From: Schaalia georgiae DSM 6843
GTDB taxonomy: Bacteria > Actinomycetota > Actinomycetes > Actinomycetales > Actinomycetaceae
Assembly: GCF_000429245.1 (NCBI RefSeq)
Contig: NZ_AUBM01000006.1
Span: 409,794-473,793, forward strand
Length of the DNA: 64,000 nucleotides
Direction: 5' to 3'
The number at the start of each line of letters is the position of its first letter. Position 1 is the stretch's first letter. Positions 54,136 through 62,143 of this stretch are shown here, in pieces. The position numbers were made by a program, and so were the translations under genes. The notes below the pieces were generated by a model, which was given only the letters and a program-made list of their open reading frames with translations, did no database searches and was not told the DNA's origin.

Positions 54136-54252
54136 GCCTCATCCCCCTGCTCCCAGCCCGACCTCGGCGGCTGCAGGCACGGGGTCACCCCCGGCCTCAT
54201 CCCCCTAGCTGCCGGCCCGGCCCCAGCGGCTGCACGCACGGGGTCACCCCCG
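54136..54252. repeat. Tandem 58/59-bp repeat covering the 3' end of the BtrH-like gene
   Basis: 54136-54193 and 54194-54252 are adjacent imperfect copies, each ending CACGGGGTCACCCCCG. The second copy contains the stop codon and last codons of the minus-strand gene; the first copy is a duplicate outside it. The rest of 54009-54243 has no gene. Confidence 0.75.
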
Positions 54253-55170
54253 TTCGTACTGGAGGCACAGCGCTTTGAAGCGCTCGTCGAGCTCTGCGAT
54301 CCTGGCCAGGGTATCGGCCAGTCGAGCACTGTCGTCCTTCATGCTGTTGACATGCGCCTGTCCGAACAGGGCGGCGATCCGTTCTTTCAGGTCCGCCCTT
54401 TCGGGGTCGTGTTCTTTGAGGAACCGGCCCATGTAGAGGCTCCTCGCCGCAGCGAGACGGAAACTGAAGAACTTGTGGATCTGCTTCTGCTGCCGGCTCA
54501 TCCCATTCTTCCTGATCGAGTCCGCGTACATCCGCATGACGCCTGATTCGCCTTGCTCGTACCGCTTCCGCATGACCATGGATACCTCGTGGTAGATCTC
54601 CTCAGCATCCGGTTCCCTTGTCCGCGCGAAATCACCCCACATGGAGAAGGCGCCCCTCTTGTACGCGATCCCCTCTGCCGCCCACGCCCTGGCGAAGTCC
54701 TCCAACTCCATTTCCATGCAGGGGAATCCCGCCGGATCGTGCAGGCGGACGCGCCCCTCGTGGAGGCCTGAGACGCAGACGAAATGATCAACCCCTCCCA
54801 GGTCCTGGCAGTTCGGGTTGTATGTCAGGTAGCCCATATCCAAGGGCCCCGCCACCACAGGGCCATTGTCCAGCATCCGCTGAAGCCGCTCCCAGGCGTC
54901 ATCGGCGCTGAGCCCCTCTGCCTCTTCGACATAGAAGTCCTCGTATTCGAACCCGAGGATGCGCAGGCAGTTGCTGATGGAGACATCGGGCAGACCGTTG
55001 TCGAAGAAGACCAACGGGTGCTTCGCGTCGCGCTCCACGACGCTCGCGCCGTTGCCCATCACCATCAGCGCCTCCAAATACTCGGGGCGGAAACGGAATC
55101 CGTATGAATCAAGTGCCATAGCCAAAGAATTGGTATAGCACAACGAGACGTCTCCGAAGTACATGTCCAT
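54244..55170 (-). CDS. BtrH/C39-like cysteine-fold protein
   Basis: 308 residues. The N-terminus FGDVSLCYTNSLAMALDSYGF and then LVFFDNGLPDVSISNCLRILG fit the BtrH N-terminal, papain-like fold: a candidate nucleophile Cys, a histidine in GGVDHFVCVSGLHEG and an aspartate in RLHDPAG. BtrH-type proteins transfer acyl groups from carrier proteins; C39 relatives cleave leader peptides. The C-terminal 130 residues are helical and charged. ATG at 55170 follows AGAGGATGCGGC. Codon use is clearly less GC-rich than in neighbours, so it was probably acquired. No acyl-carrier or ABC gene is adjacent. Confidence 0.6.
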   Translation of the reverse strand: MDMYFGDVSLCYTNSLAMALDSYGFRFRPEYLEALMVMGNGASVVERDAKHPLVFFDNGLPDVSISNCLRILGFEYEDFYVEEAEGLSADDAWERLQRMLDNGPVVAGPLDMGYLTYNPNCQDLGGVDHFVCVSGLHEGRVRLHDPAGFPCMEMELEDFARAWAAEGIAYKRGAFSMWGDFARTREPDAEEIYHEVSMVMRKRYEQGESGVMRMYADSIRKNGMSRQQKQIHKFFSFRLAAARSLYMGRFLKEHDPERADLKERIAALFGQAHVNSMKDDSARLADTLARIAELDERFKALCLQYERG

Positions 55171-55186
55171 GCCGCATCCTCTCTTC

Positions 55187-55402
55187 CTATGCGCACAGTA
55201 GATCAATCTGTCTTTTGGCGGCTCCCGGGCACAGTACTCCTAGAGGCATACTCGACCGGTCATCCACCACAAAGGGTGGGCTATTCGCACCGGACGGAGA
55301 AGTATTCCCCACCGACGCTCCATTCTGCGGAATCTTGACCTCCTTCGTCCTCGGGGAACCGCTCGCCATCACCATAGTGGCAATAAAATTTCCGGTCAAC
55401 AC
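55187..55402 (-). CDS. Small hypothetical ORF upstream of the BtrH-like gene
   Basis: 71 residues, GTG start at 55402 with GGGGAG 6 bases upstream, stop 16 bp before the BtrH-like gene, so the two would be an operon. It begins with a mildly hydrophobic segment, has a Ser/Pro/Asn-rich middle and ends MPLGVLCPGAAKRQIDLLCA, with its only two cysteines 12 residues apart. Size, position and Cys-bearing C-terminus are what one would expect of a ribosomal peptide precursor, but no family was recognised. GC3 is about 60 percent, like the downstream gene and unlike the window. Confidence 0.4.
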   Translation of the reverse strand: MLTGNFIATMVMASGSPRTKEVKIPQNGASVGNTSPSGANSPPFVVDDRSSMPLGVLCPGAAKRQIDLLCA

Positions 55403-55762
55403 TTCGGGCTCCCCGGGTTCTCTCCAACTATTTTTCCCGTATTTATTTTCGGCCGGGGGGCGTTCGATGACGCAGGATTCCCCGCTTCACTGGCCCCCTG
55501 ACGGCTGGGGCCGCGGGCACTGGTGGCGCCATGGCGGTGAAACTGGTACCCGGAGCGGGTCACGTCCAGTGGAGCGGTGTAATCGTTTCGTGTCCTTCGG
55601 GTGGGTTATGCGGTGAGTGTGAGTGTGGTGTCCTCCTGGCCGGGCGGCCCTGGTGGCGTCATGTGTTGCGGAACGATCCCACCAGAAAGGCGCCCGACCT
55701 CCTAGCACCCTCCTGAGGGAGCTCCACCATAGAACGCGGGCGATCGGGACTGCGCGCGAGCA

Positions 55763-55940
55763 GTTTTGCAAGCAATGCCACATTTTCAAAGGGAAACCGC
55801 GCCCGCAGGGCGGGCGCTCGGGGCCGTTTTGCAAGCGAAGCGGAGTTTTCAAAGGGATACCGTCACTTTGCAAGTGTTATAACGCTTGCAAAGTGTTGCA
55901 TCCCTGTGAAAGCGGAGGCATCGCTGTGAAAACGGAGCCC
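55763..55940. repeat. TTTGCAAG palindrome element, copy 2
   Basis: GTTTTGCAAGC at 55763 and 55826 (63 bp apart), each followed by TTTTCAAAGGG, then the palindrome 55864-55895 whose 32 bases are exactly the reverse complement of the core at 19804-19835. CCCTGTGAAAGCGGAGG and GCTGTGAAAAC follow, in the same order and orientation as copy 1. No gene. Confidence 0.9.
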
Positions 55941-56071
55941 GTCGTGTCGGTACCGCCGTGGAAACAGCCCACAGCCGGGATACCCGGGCTCAGACGCCCA
56001 CGGGCCAGGCGGTACCACAGCGAAAACAGGCCCCGTCGCGCGCACCGCGCCCGCCCGGGCGCCGCAAATCG

Positions 56072-56201
56072 CATTGGGGCAGGTTAGCTGCATTGGGGCA
56101 CGTTAGCCCGCATTGGGGCAGGTTAATAACCTGCCCCAATGACCCGTTTCCTACCCCAATGATCCGGTTCCTACTCCGATAGGCCATTACCTGCCCCAAT
56201 G
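56072..56201. repeat. Mirrored 20-bp-period CATTGGGG array, copy 2
   Basis: Forward CATTGGGG at 56072, 56091 and 56111; reverse CCCCAATG at 56134 and 56154, a degenerate unit at 56174 and CCCCAATG at 56194. Axis GGTTAATAACC at 56121-56131. The inner pair spans 31 bp, as in copies 1 and 3. The gap 55403-56614 is otherwise non-coding: weak ORFs in it have no support. Confidence 0.92.
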
Positions 56202-56293
56202 CGGACGCGCATCCGCCCGCGCCTGCACCACCACGCCCACGCCCAGATCGGCCACATCAGTCGCCGGCCTTGCTCACACCCACCCCCGCGCGC

Positions 56294-56400
56294 CCCCGGA
56301 CATCCGCCCGTCCCCGGACACCTGGCCACCCCCGGACACCCGCGAACCCCGGACACCCGCCCGTCCCCGGACACCTGGCCACCCCCGGACACCCGCGAAC
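56294..56400. repeat. Two 53-bp tandem repeats made of 17-18-bp CCCCGGACAC units
   Basis: 56294-56346 and 56347-56399 are nearly identical; each is three units beginning CCCCGGACA. It ends 8 bp before the operator region of the sugar transporter operon. Could be a slippage-prone minisatellite that changes promoter spacing. Confidence 0.85.
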
Positions 56401-56407
56401 CCACTGA

Positions 56408-56471
56408 TGATAACGATTGCATAACCGTTGCACCAAAGCGCTTCCAGCACGCAAAAGGCTGCCCGTATAGT
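56408..56471 (+). promoter_or_regulatory. Candidate LacI-type operators and -10 box of the sugar transporter operon
   Basis: GATAACGATTGC (56408) and GCATAACCGTTGC (56419) are two adjacent partial inverted repeats with central CG, and TATAGT at 56466-56471 can serve as a -10. The first shares TAACGAT with the site before the FGGY kinase. The LacI gene at the operon's end is the natural regulator. Confidence 0.5.
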
Positions 56472-56614
56472 GGACACACCGCGCTACTGCCCTGCGCCCC
56501 GCTGACCGCACCGTCAACGGCCGGAGCCCCACTTCGGGCGGGTAGGAGCCGTTGCCCTCAGGCGGAGTGCCCGAGGGCTCAACACAGTGGTTGAGAATCA
56601 ACGGAGGAGTTGAC

Positions 56615-57655
56615 ATGAAATCCCGCATCGCCGCAAGTGCAATCGTTTTCACTTCGGCCATCGCACTGTCACTCGGAGCATGTTCGGGGGGCGGCACCAC
56701 GCAGTCCGGGACAACGGGCACGGGCGGCGGAGGCAACTACACCATCGCCGTGGTCCCCAAGGACTCCACGAACCCCTGGTTCGTCCGCATGGAGACGGGC
56801 GTGCAGCGCTACGCCCAGGAGAGCGGCATGAACGTCTTCCAGAAGGGCCCCGCCGAGACCGACGCGACCATGCAGGCGCAGGTCATCCAGGACCTCATCG
56901 CCCAGGGCGTTGACGCCATCTGCGTCGTCCCCGTTGATCCCGGGGCCATCGAGCCCGTCCTCAAGCAGGCGATGGACGCCGGCATCACGGTGGTCACCCA
57001 CGAGGGCGCCTCCCAGCAGAACACCATGTACGACATCGAGGCCTTCAACAACGCCGAGTACGGCGCCTTCATCATGGACAACCTGGCCGCGGCCATGGGC
57101 GAGGAGGGCACCTACACGACGATGGTCGGCCACGTGACAAACGCGTCCCACAACGAGTGGGCCGACGGCGCGGTGGCCCACCAGAAGGAGAAGTACCCGA
57201 ACATGAAGCTGCTGGAGGCCGAGCCCCGAGTCGAGTCGCAGGACAACGCGGAGACCGCCTACCAGACCGCCAAGGAGGTCCTCAAGAAGTACCCGGAGGT
57301 CACGGGCATCCTGGGCACGTCCTCCTTCGACGCGCCCGGAACGGCCCGCGCCATCGACGAACTGGGCCTCAAGGGCAAGGTCTTCACCGCCGGAACTGGC
57401 CTGCCCAACGCCAACAAGCAGATCCTCCAGGACGGCTCGGTCGCCTCGCTGACCCTGTGGGACCCCGCTGACGCCGGCTACGCGATGGCCTCGCTGGCCA
57501 CGAAGATCCTCAACGGCGAGAAGATCTCGGACGGCGTGAACCTGGGCGTCACCGGCTACGAGAACATGCACTTCTCGCCCGGGTCCAACAAGGTCCTCGA
57601 AGGCAACGGCTGGATCCAGATCAACAAGGACAACGTCGACTCCTTCGGTTTCTGA
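56615..57655 (+). CDS. Sugar ABC transporter substrate-binding lipoprotein
   Basis: 346 residues. Lipoprotein signal with LGAC (Cys23), a Gly/Thr linker, then a Peripla_BP_4 (ribose/AI-2/rhamnose-type) domain beginning YTIAVVPKDSTNPWFVRMETG, with FQKGPAETDATMQAQVIQDL, VVPVDPGAIEPVL and the hinge-region GILGTSSFDAPGTARAI. It captures the sugar at the outer face of the membrane. ATG at 56615 with GGAGGAG. First gene of the operon; a strong hairpin after it likely lowers expression of the later genes. Confidence 0.92.
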   Translation: MKSRIAASAIVFTSAIALSLGACSGGGTTQSGTTGTGGGGNYTIAVVPKDSTNPWFVRMETGVQRYAQESGMNVFQKGPAETDATMQAQVIQDLIAQGVDAICVVPVDPGAIEPVLKQAMDAGITVVTHEGASQQNTMYDIEAFNNAEYGAFIMDNLAAAMGEEGTYTTMVGHVTNASHNEWADGAVAHQKEKYPNMKLLEAEPRVESQDNAETAYQTAKEVLKKYPEVTGILGTSSFDAPGTARAIDELGLKGKVFTAGTGLPNANKQILQDGSVASLTLWDPADAGYAMASLATKILNGEKISDGVNLGVTGYENMHFSPGSNKVLEGNGWIQINKDNVDSFGF

Positions 57656-57688
57656 CCCCACCACCACCCGGGGCCCGTTCCGCACCGC

Positions 57689-57733
57689 CCCGGCCCCCGC
57701 CTCGTAGACCCCATTGACGGGGCGGGGGCCGGG
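57689..57733 (+). terminator. Intercistronic hairpin after the binding-protein gene
   Basis: CCCGGCCCCCGCC (57689-57701) pairs perfectly with 57721-57733 across 19 bases. It lies between the binding protein and ATPase genes, where partial termination or mRNA stabilisation is usual for such operons. Confidence 0.75.
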
Positions 57734-57815
57734 CCCGACGGGCCCCGCACACTAATTCCCGCGCCGGCGCCCCCGCAGGGCAGCCGCGGCGCACTGCGGG
57801 CTGAAAGGAAAATCA

Positions 57816-59372
57816 ATGGAAGCCCCATTGCTCACTGTGACGGGCGTGAGCAAGTCCTTCAAAGGCGTCCACGCTCTGCAAGGCATCGACCTGGAGCTGG
57901 CTCCGGGCGAGATCCACTGCCTGGCGGGCGAGAACGGCTCGGGCAAGTCAACGCTCATCAAAGTCATCTCCGGGGTGCACGCCCCGGACTCGGGTTCGAT
58001 CACGATCAACGGGACCACATGGGACCGGCTCACACCACTGGAGGCCATCGCAGCCGGCGTTCAGGTCATCTACCAGGACTTCTCCGTGTTCCCCAACCTC
58101 TCCGTCATGGAGAACCTGGCGCTGACCACGGAAGTGGCCGCCGGGCGAAAACTGGTCAACTGGAAGCGCTTCCGCGCCATCGCCGAGCGCGCGGTGGCGA
58201 CCATCGGCTTCAAGGTCGACCTGGACGCAAAGGTCGGGGACCTGTCGGTCGCGGACAAACAGCTGGTCGCCATCTGCCGCGCCCTCATCTCCGACGCGAA
58301 GCTGATCATCATGGACGAGCCGACCACGGCCCTCACGAAGAACGAGGTGGCCGCGCTCTTCCGCATCATCCTGGACCTGCGCTCCAGGGGCATCGCGATC
58401 CTCTTCGTGTCCCACAAGCTCGAGGAGGTCTTCGAGATCGCCGAGCGATTCACGGTCCTGCGCAACGGCCAGAAGATCATCACATGCCCGAAGGAGGACC
58501 TCGACCGGCGCTCCTTCGCCAAGCACATGACCGGCAAGGAGTTCGACGAGACCCGTTTCGAGCCCACCGCGCTCAGTGATGAGCCAGTGCTGGAGGTCGC
58601 GGGCCTCAGCGCCCCTGGCGCCTTCGAGGACGTCTCCTTCGAACTGCGCCGCGGCGAGATCCTGGGCATCACCGGCCTGCTCGGCTCGGGCCGCACGGAG
58701 CTGGCGCTCGCGCTGTTCGGCGCCCACCCCACCCAGGCGGGCACCATCCGCGTGCAGGGCGACGAAGTGCGACTGCGCAGCGTCAACGACGCCATCGACG
58801 CGGGCATCGCCTACGTGCCGGAGGACCGCCTCACCGAGGGCTTGTTCCTGTCGCGCTCCATCGGCGAGAACATCGTGATCTCGGAGCTATCCGACTTCAC
58901 CAACGCCCTGGGCGGAGTCGACAAGAGGGCCATCGCCACCGAGCAGGACCGCTGGGTGTCCGACCTCGAGATCGCCACGCCCGACCCCGCCAACGCCGTC
59001 AACACACTGTCGGGCGGCAACCAGCAGAAGGTCGTCCTGGCCAAGTGGCTCGCCACCAAACCCGACGTGCTGATACTCAACGGTCCCACCGTCGGCGTCG
59101 ATATCGGCTCGAAGTTCACGATCCACTCGATCCTGCGCGAGCTGGCCGCCGACGGCATGGCGGTCATCATCATCTCCGATGACATCTCCGAGGTGCTCAC
59201 GAACTGCTCGCGGGTCCTCATCATGCGCGGTGGCCAGCTGCGCGAGGCCGTGGACCCCGCCACGACATCCGAGGCGCGCCTCGGGGAACTGCTGGCCGCC
59301 ACCGACTCACAGCCCGGATCCTCCGGGCCCGCCGGGGACGCCGGCGCCGACCAAGCCGAAGGAGGGCGATGA
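57816..59372 (+). CDS. Sugar ABC transporter, duplicated ATPase (RbsA type)
   Basis: 518 residues with two NBDs. NBD 1: GENGSGKST, LSVADKQLVAICRAL, IIMDEPTTAL and LFVSHKLEEV. NBD 2: GLLGSGRTELAL in place of a canonical P-loop, LSGGNQQKVVLAKWL and VLILNGPTVGVD, where the Walker B acidic pair is Asn-Gly, as is common in this subfamily's second site. It energises import with the two permeases downstream. The 3' end overlaps the first permease gene by 4 bp (ATGA). Confidence 0.94.
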   Translation: MEAPLLTVTGVSKSFKGVHALQGIDLELAPGEIHCLAGENGSGKSTLIKVISGVHAPDSGSITINGTTWDRLTPLEAIAAGVQVIYQDFSVFPNLSVMENLALTTEVAAGRKLVNWKRFRAIAERAVATIGFKVDLDAKVGDLSVADKQLVAICRALISDAKLIIMDEPTTALTKNEVAALFRIILDLRSRGIAILFVSHKLEEVFEIAERFTVLRNGQKIITCPKEDLDRRSFAKHMTGKEFDETRFEPTALSDEPVLEVAGLSAPGAFEDVSFELRRGEILGITGLLGSGRTELALALFGAHPTQAGTIRVQGDEVRLRSVNDAIDAGIAYVPEDRLTEGLFLSRSIGENIVISELSDFTNALGGVDKRAIATEQDRWVSDLEIATPDPANAVNTLSGGNQQKVVLAKWLATKPDVLILNGPTVGVDIGSKFTIHSILRELAADGMAVIIISDDISEVLTNCSRVLIMRGGQLREAVDPATTSEARLGELLAATDSQPGSSGPAGDAGADQAEGGR

Positions 59373-60373
59373 TGGAGGCGTTGAAGAAGAAGACGCTGCG
59401 CGCCAACGAGTTCTGGGTGTTCCTGGTGGTCGTTGCCCTCGCGCTCATCATCCAAGTGCGCTCGGGCCAGTTCTTCACCGCGAACAACCTGGTGGACCTG
59501 GCGGGCGCGATGGTGGTCCCCGGCCTCTTCGCCGTGGCCGCCCACCTGGTCCTGGTCTCGGGGGGCATCGACGTGTCGTTCCCGGCCCTGGCCTCGTTGG
59601 CTGTGTACGCGACCACGCGCATGCTGGTCGATAACGGTTTCGACGGGCCCGTCATCGTGCCCTTCCTGATCGCGGCCGGGCTCGGCGCGCTGCTGGGCGC
59701 GTTCAACGGGATCTTCACCTCGCGGCTGACGGTGCCGACCCTGATCATCACACTGGGCACGGCGAACGTGTTCAACGGGTTCATGCAGGGCGCACTCAAG
59801 TCCGTGCAGATCAACACCATCCCCTCCTCGATGCAGTCCTTCGGGCAGGCGTCCCTCTTCGTCGCGCAGAACCGCGCCTCGGGCCTCCAGTCGGCCATGC
59901 CCGTGTCGTTCCTGCTGCTGGTCGCAGTGGTCGCGGCGGCGTTCTTCCTCACCCGGTACACGATGTTCGGGCGCGGGATCTTCGCGATCGGGGGCGACGA
60001 GGCGGCTGCCGCGCGCGCAGGGTTCTCCGTGGCGGGCACGAAGTTCTGGCTCTACGTGATCGTGGGGATCATCGCGGCCCTGGCCGGCATGGTCCGCACG
60101 TGCTCGATGGGCCAGATGCACCCGACGAACCTGCTGGGCATGGAGATGATGGTCATCGCCGCCGTCGTTCTGGGCGGCACCGCGATCACGGGGGGCAAGG
60201 GCTCCTTGACCGGAGTCATGCTGGGCACCCTGCTCATCGTCATCGTTCAGAACTCGATGATCCTCACCGGCATCCCAACGATCTGGCAGAACTTCGCCCT
60301 GGGCCTGCTGATCATCGTCGGCACGGGGATCTCGGCCGTCCAGGTCGCCCGCTCCCGCGGGCGCACAGCGTAG
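59369..60373 (+). CDS. Sugar ABC transporter permease (RbsC type), first
   Basis: 334 residues and about ten helices. BPD_transp_2 signatures: LVSGGIDVSFPALASLAVYAT, LGALLGAFNGIFTSRLTVPTLIITLGT (two parts), FAIGGDEAAAARAGF as the EAA-like coupling loop, and GGTAITGGKGSLTGVMLGTLL. Two adjacent ATG codons (59369, 59372) are possible starts; the first overlaps the ATPase stop. Confidence 0.93.
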   Translation: MMEALKKKTLRANEFWVFLVVVALALIIQVRSGQFFTANNLVDLAGAMVVPGLFAVAAHLVLVSGGIDVSFPALASLAVYATTRMLVDNGFDGPVIVPFLIAAGLGALLGAFNGIFTSRLTVPTLIITLGTANVFNGFMQGALKSVQINTIPSSMQSFGQASLFVAQNRASGLQSAMPVSFLLLVAVVAAAFFLTRYTMFGRGIFAIGGDEAAAARAGFSVAGTKFWLYVIVGIIAALAGMVRTCSMGQMHPTNLLGMEMMVIAAVVLGGTAITGGKGSLTGVMLGTLLIVIVQNSMILTGIPTIWQNFALGLLIIVGTGISAVQVARSRGRTA

Positions 60374-60385
60374 GAGGAGACGCCC

Positions 60386-61456
60386 ATGAACACGAAGACC
60401 CGTTCCACCAAGACGGGAGCACTGCCCGCGTTCCTCACGCGGGACCCCTACATCACGCGCCTGGTCCTGGTGCTGGTGCTGCTGCTGGCGTTCTTCGCCA
60501 TCGTCAAATCCGGCCCGTTCTTCGCGGTGCGCACCTGGCAGTCCATGGCCATCCAGTTCCCCGAGTTCGGCCTGATGAGCCTGGGCGTCATGTTCACCAT
60601 GTTCACAGCCGGCATCGACCTGTCGGCGGTGGCCATCGCCAATGTCACGTCGATCTGCGCGGCCCTGGCCCTGCGGGCCGTCCTGGACGGGCAGCCCGCG
60701 GCCACCGTCCCGTCGATGGCCACGGCGACAGCGGTCGCACTGGGGATCGCACTGGCCGTGGGCGCGCTGTGCGGCCTCATCAACGGAGTCCTCATCGCCG
60801 TCGCCAAGATCCCGCCGATCCTGGCGACCCTGGGCACTCTGGAGCTCTTCGGCGGCGTCGCCATCGTCCTCACCGACGGCAAGCCCGTGTCCGGCGTCCC
60901 GGAGGCGTTTGGCGCGGTGTTCGCCGCGCGCGTGGGCGGGGTCGTCCCCATGCCCCTGGTGGTGTTCATCGTGTGCGCCCTCGTCGCGGCCGCGATCCTG
61001 GGGATGACGGGCTTCGGCACCAGGATCCTGCTGCTGGGCACGAACGAGAAGGCCGCCCGTTTCTCCGGCATGCGCGTGGCGAGCCTATTGATCCGCACCT
61101 ACGTCCTGTCGGGCGTGATGGCCGCGATGGCCGGGCTGGTCATGCTGGCGAACTACAACTCCGCGAAGTCCGACTACGGCGCCTCGTACACGCTGCTCAC
61201 CGTCCTCATCGTGGTGCTGGGCGGGGTGAACCCGAACGGCGGGTCGGGCCGCCTGTCGGGCGTGCTCTTCGCCATCGTGATGCTGCAGGTCCTCTCCTCC
61301 GGGCTCAACATGTTCCCCACCATCTCCAACTTCTACAGGCCACTCATCTGGGGCGCGGTCCTGCTCGTCGTCATCTGCATGAACGAAGGGGCCCTCTCCG
61401 CGCGCCGCCTCATCGACGCCTCGCGGCGCCTCCTCAAGAAAGGAACACAACAATGA
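60386..61456 (+). CDS. Sugar ABC transporter permease (RbsC type), second
   Basis: 356 residues, same family as the upstream permease. FTAGIDLSAVAIANV, GLINGVLIAVAKIPPILATLGT, the coupling loop LLGTNEKAARFSGMRV and LGGVNPNGGSGRLSGVLF are the diagnostic segments. Two non-identical permeases imply a heterodimeric channel, as in AI-2 and rhamnose-type systems. It overlaps the isomerase gene by 4 bp. Confidence 0.93.
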   Translation: MNTKTRSTKTGALPAFLTRDPYITRLVLVLVLLLAFFAIVKSGPFFAVRTWQSMAIQFPEFGLMSLGVMFTMFTAGIDLSAVAIANVTSICAALALRAVLDGQPAATVPSMATATAVALGIALAVGALCGLINGVLIAVAKIPPILATLGTLELFGGVAIVLTDGKPVSGVPEAFGAVFAARVGGVVPMPLVVFIVCALVAAAILGMTGFGTRILLLGTNEKAARFSGMRVASLLIRTYVLSGVMAAMAGLVMLANYNSAKSDYGASYTLLTVLIVVLGGVNPNGGSGRLSGVLFAIVMLQVLSSGLNMFPTISNFYRPLIWGAVLLVVICMNEGALSARRLIDASRRLLKKGTQQ

Positions 61457-62016
61457 AGACCGTCCGGTTCAAGAACGTCGTCGTAGGGGCGGACTTCGCG
61501 GGTTTCCCACTGAAGGAGGCCGTGAAGCGCCACCTGGAGGAGAGGGGGTGGACGGTGACGGATCTGACGCCCGTCCTCGAGGAGACCCCGATGTACCACC
61601 GCGTCGGCTTCGCCCTGGGCGCCCAGATCGCTGAGGGCCACTTCGAGAGGGCCCTGGCGTTCTGCGGCACGGGCATGGGGATCCACATCGCCGCCTCGAA
61701 GGTGCCCCACGTGCACGCCGCCGTCTGCGAGTCCGTGCCCTCGGCCCGCCGGGCGTCCGCCGCGAACAACGCGAACCTGCTGGCGATGGGGGCGTTCTAC
61801 GTGGCGCCCCGCACCGCGATGGCGATGGCGGACGCGTTCCTGGCCTCCGAGCTCGGCAGCGGCTACGAGGACTGGGAGGGCTTCTACGCCTACCACCGCA
61901 TCGGCTACGACGAGTGCGAGAACTTCGACTACGAGGCATACAAGGCCAACGGCTTCGAAGTGGTGGACCCGCAGACCGCCGAACTCGCCGAACAGCCCCG
62001 GGGCCTGGCTTACTGA
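61453..62016 (+). CDS. RpiB/LacAB-family sugar-phosphate isomerase
   Basis: 187 residues. The active-site thiol loop is conserved (AFCGTGMGIHIAASKV), but the first phosphate-site histidine of RpiB (ADHAG) is Phe here (GADFAGF) and the ring-opening histidine region is AANNANLLAMG instead of HNDAN. A C-terminal extension of about 35 residues is present. These changes fit the branch that includes tetrulose-phosphate isomerases of tetritol pathways rather than true RpiB. It is the only catabolic enzyme in the operon. Confidence 0.85.
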   Translation: MKTVRFKNVVVGADFAGFPLKEAVKRHLEERGWTVTDLTPVLEETPMYHRVGFALGAQIAEGHFERALAFCGTGMGIHIAASKVPHVHAAVCESVPSARRASAANNANLLAMGAFYVAPRTAMAMADAFLASELGSGYEDWEGFYAYHRIGYDECENFDYEAYKANGFEVVDPQTAELAEQPRGLAY

Positions 62017-62143
62017 CCCCGCTCCGCCCCGGGGGGCGCTGATCGCCCGGCGCGCTCAGCCTCCCCCGGCCTAGAGCCGCTGGCCCCGGGCGCGTTCCAG
62101 TGCGCTGGTCCCGGCCGCGCCCGCACCCGCCCGCCCGGGCCCG

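Noticed and set aside
55215..55616. A 133-codon plus-strand frame over the region upstream of the BtrH-like gene
   Set aside because: No ribosome site, no domain, and it lies opposite the better supported small ORF and runs into repeat-flanking DNA.
56072..56201. CRISPR-like array in the CATTGGGG region
   Set aside because: Units are 8-15 bp, spaced 20 bp and mirrored in orientation, which no CRISPR array shows.
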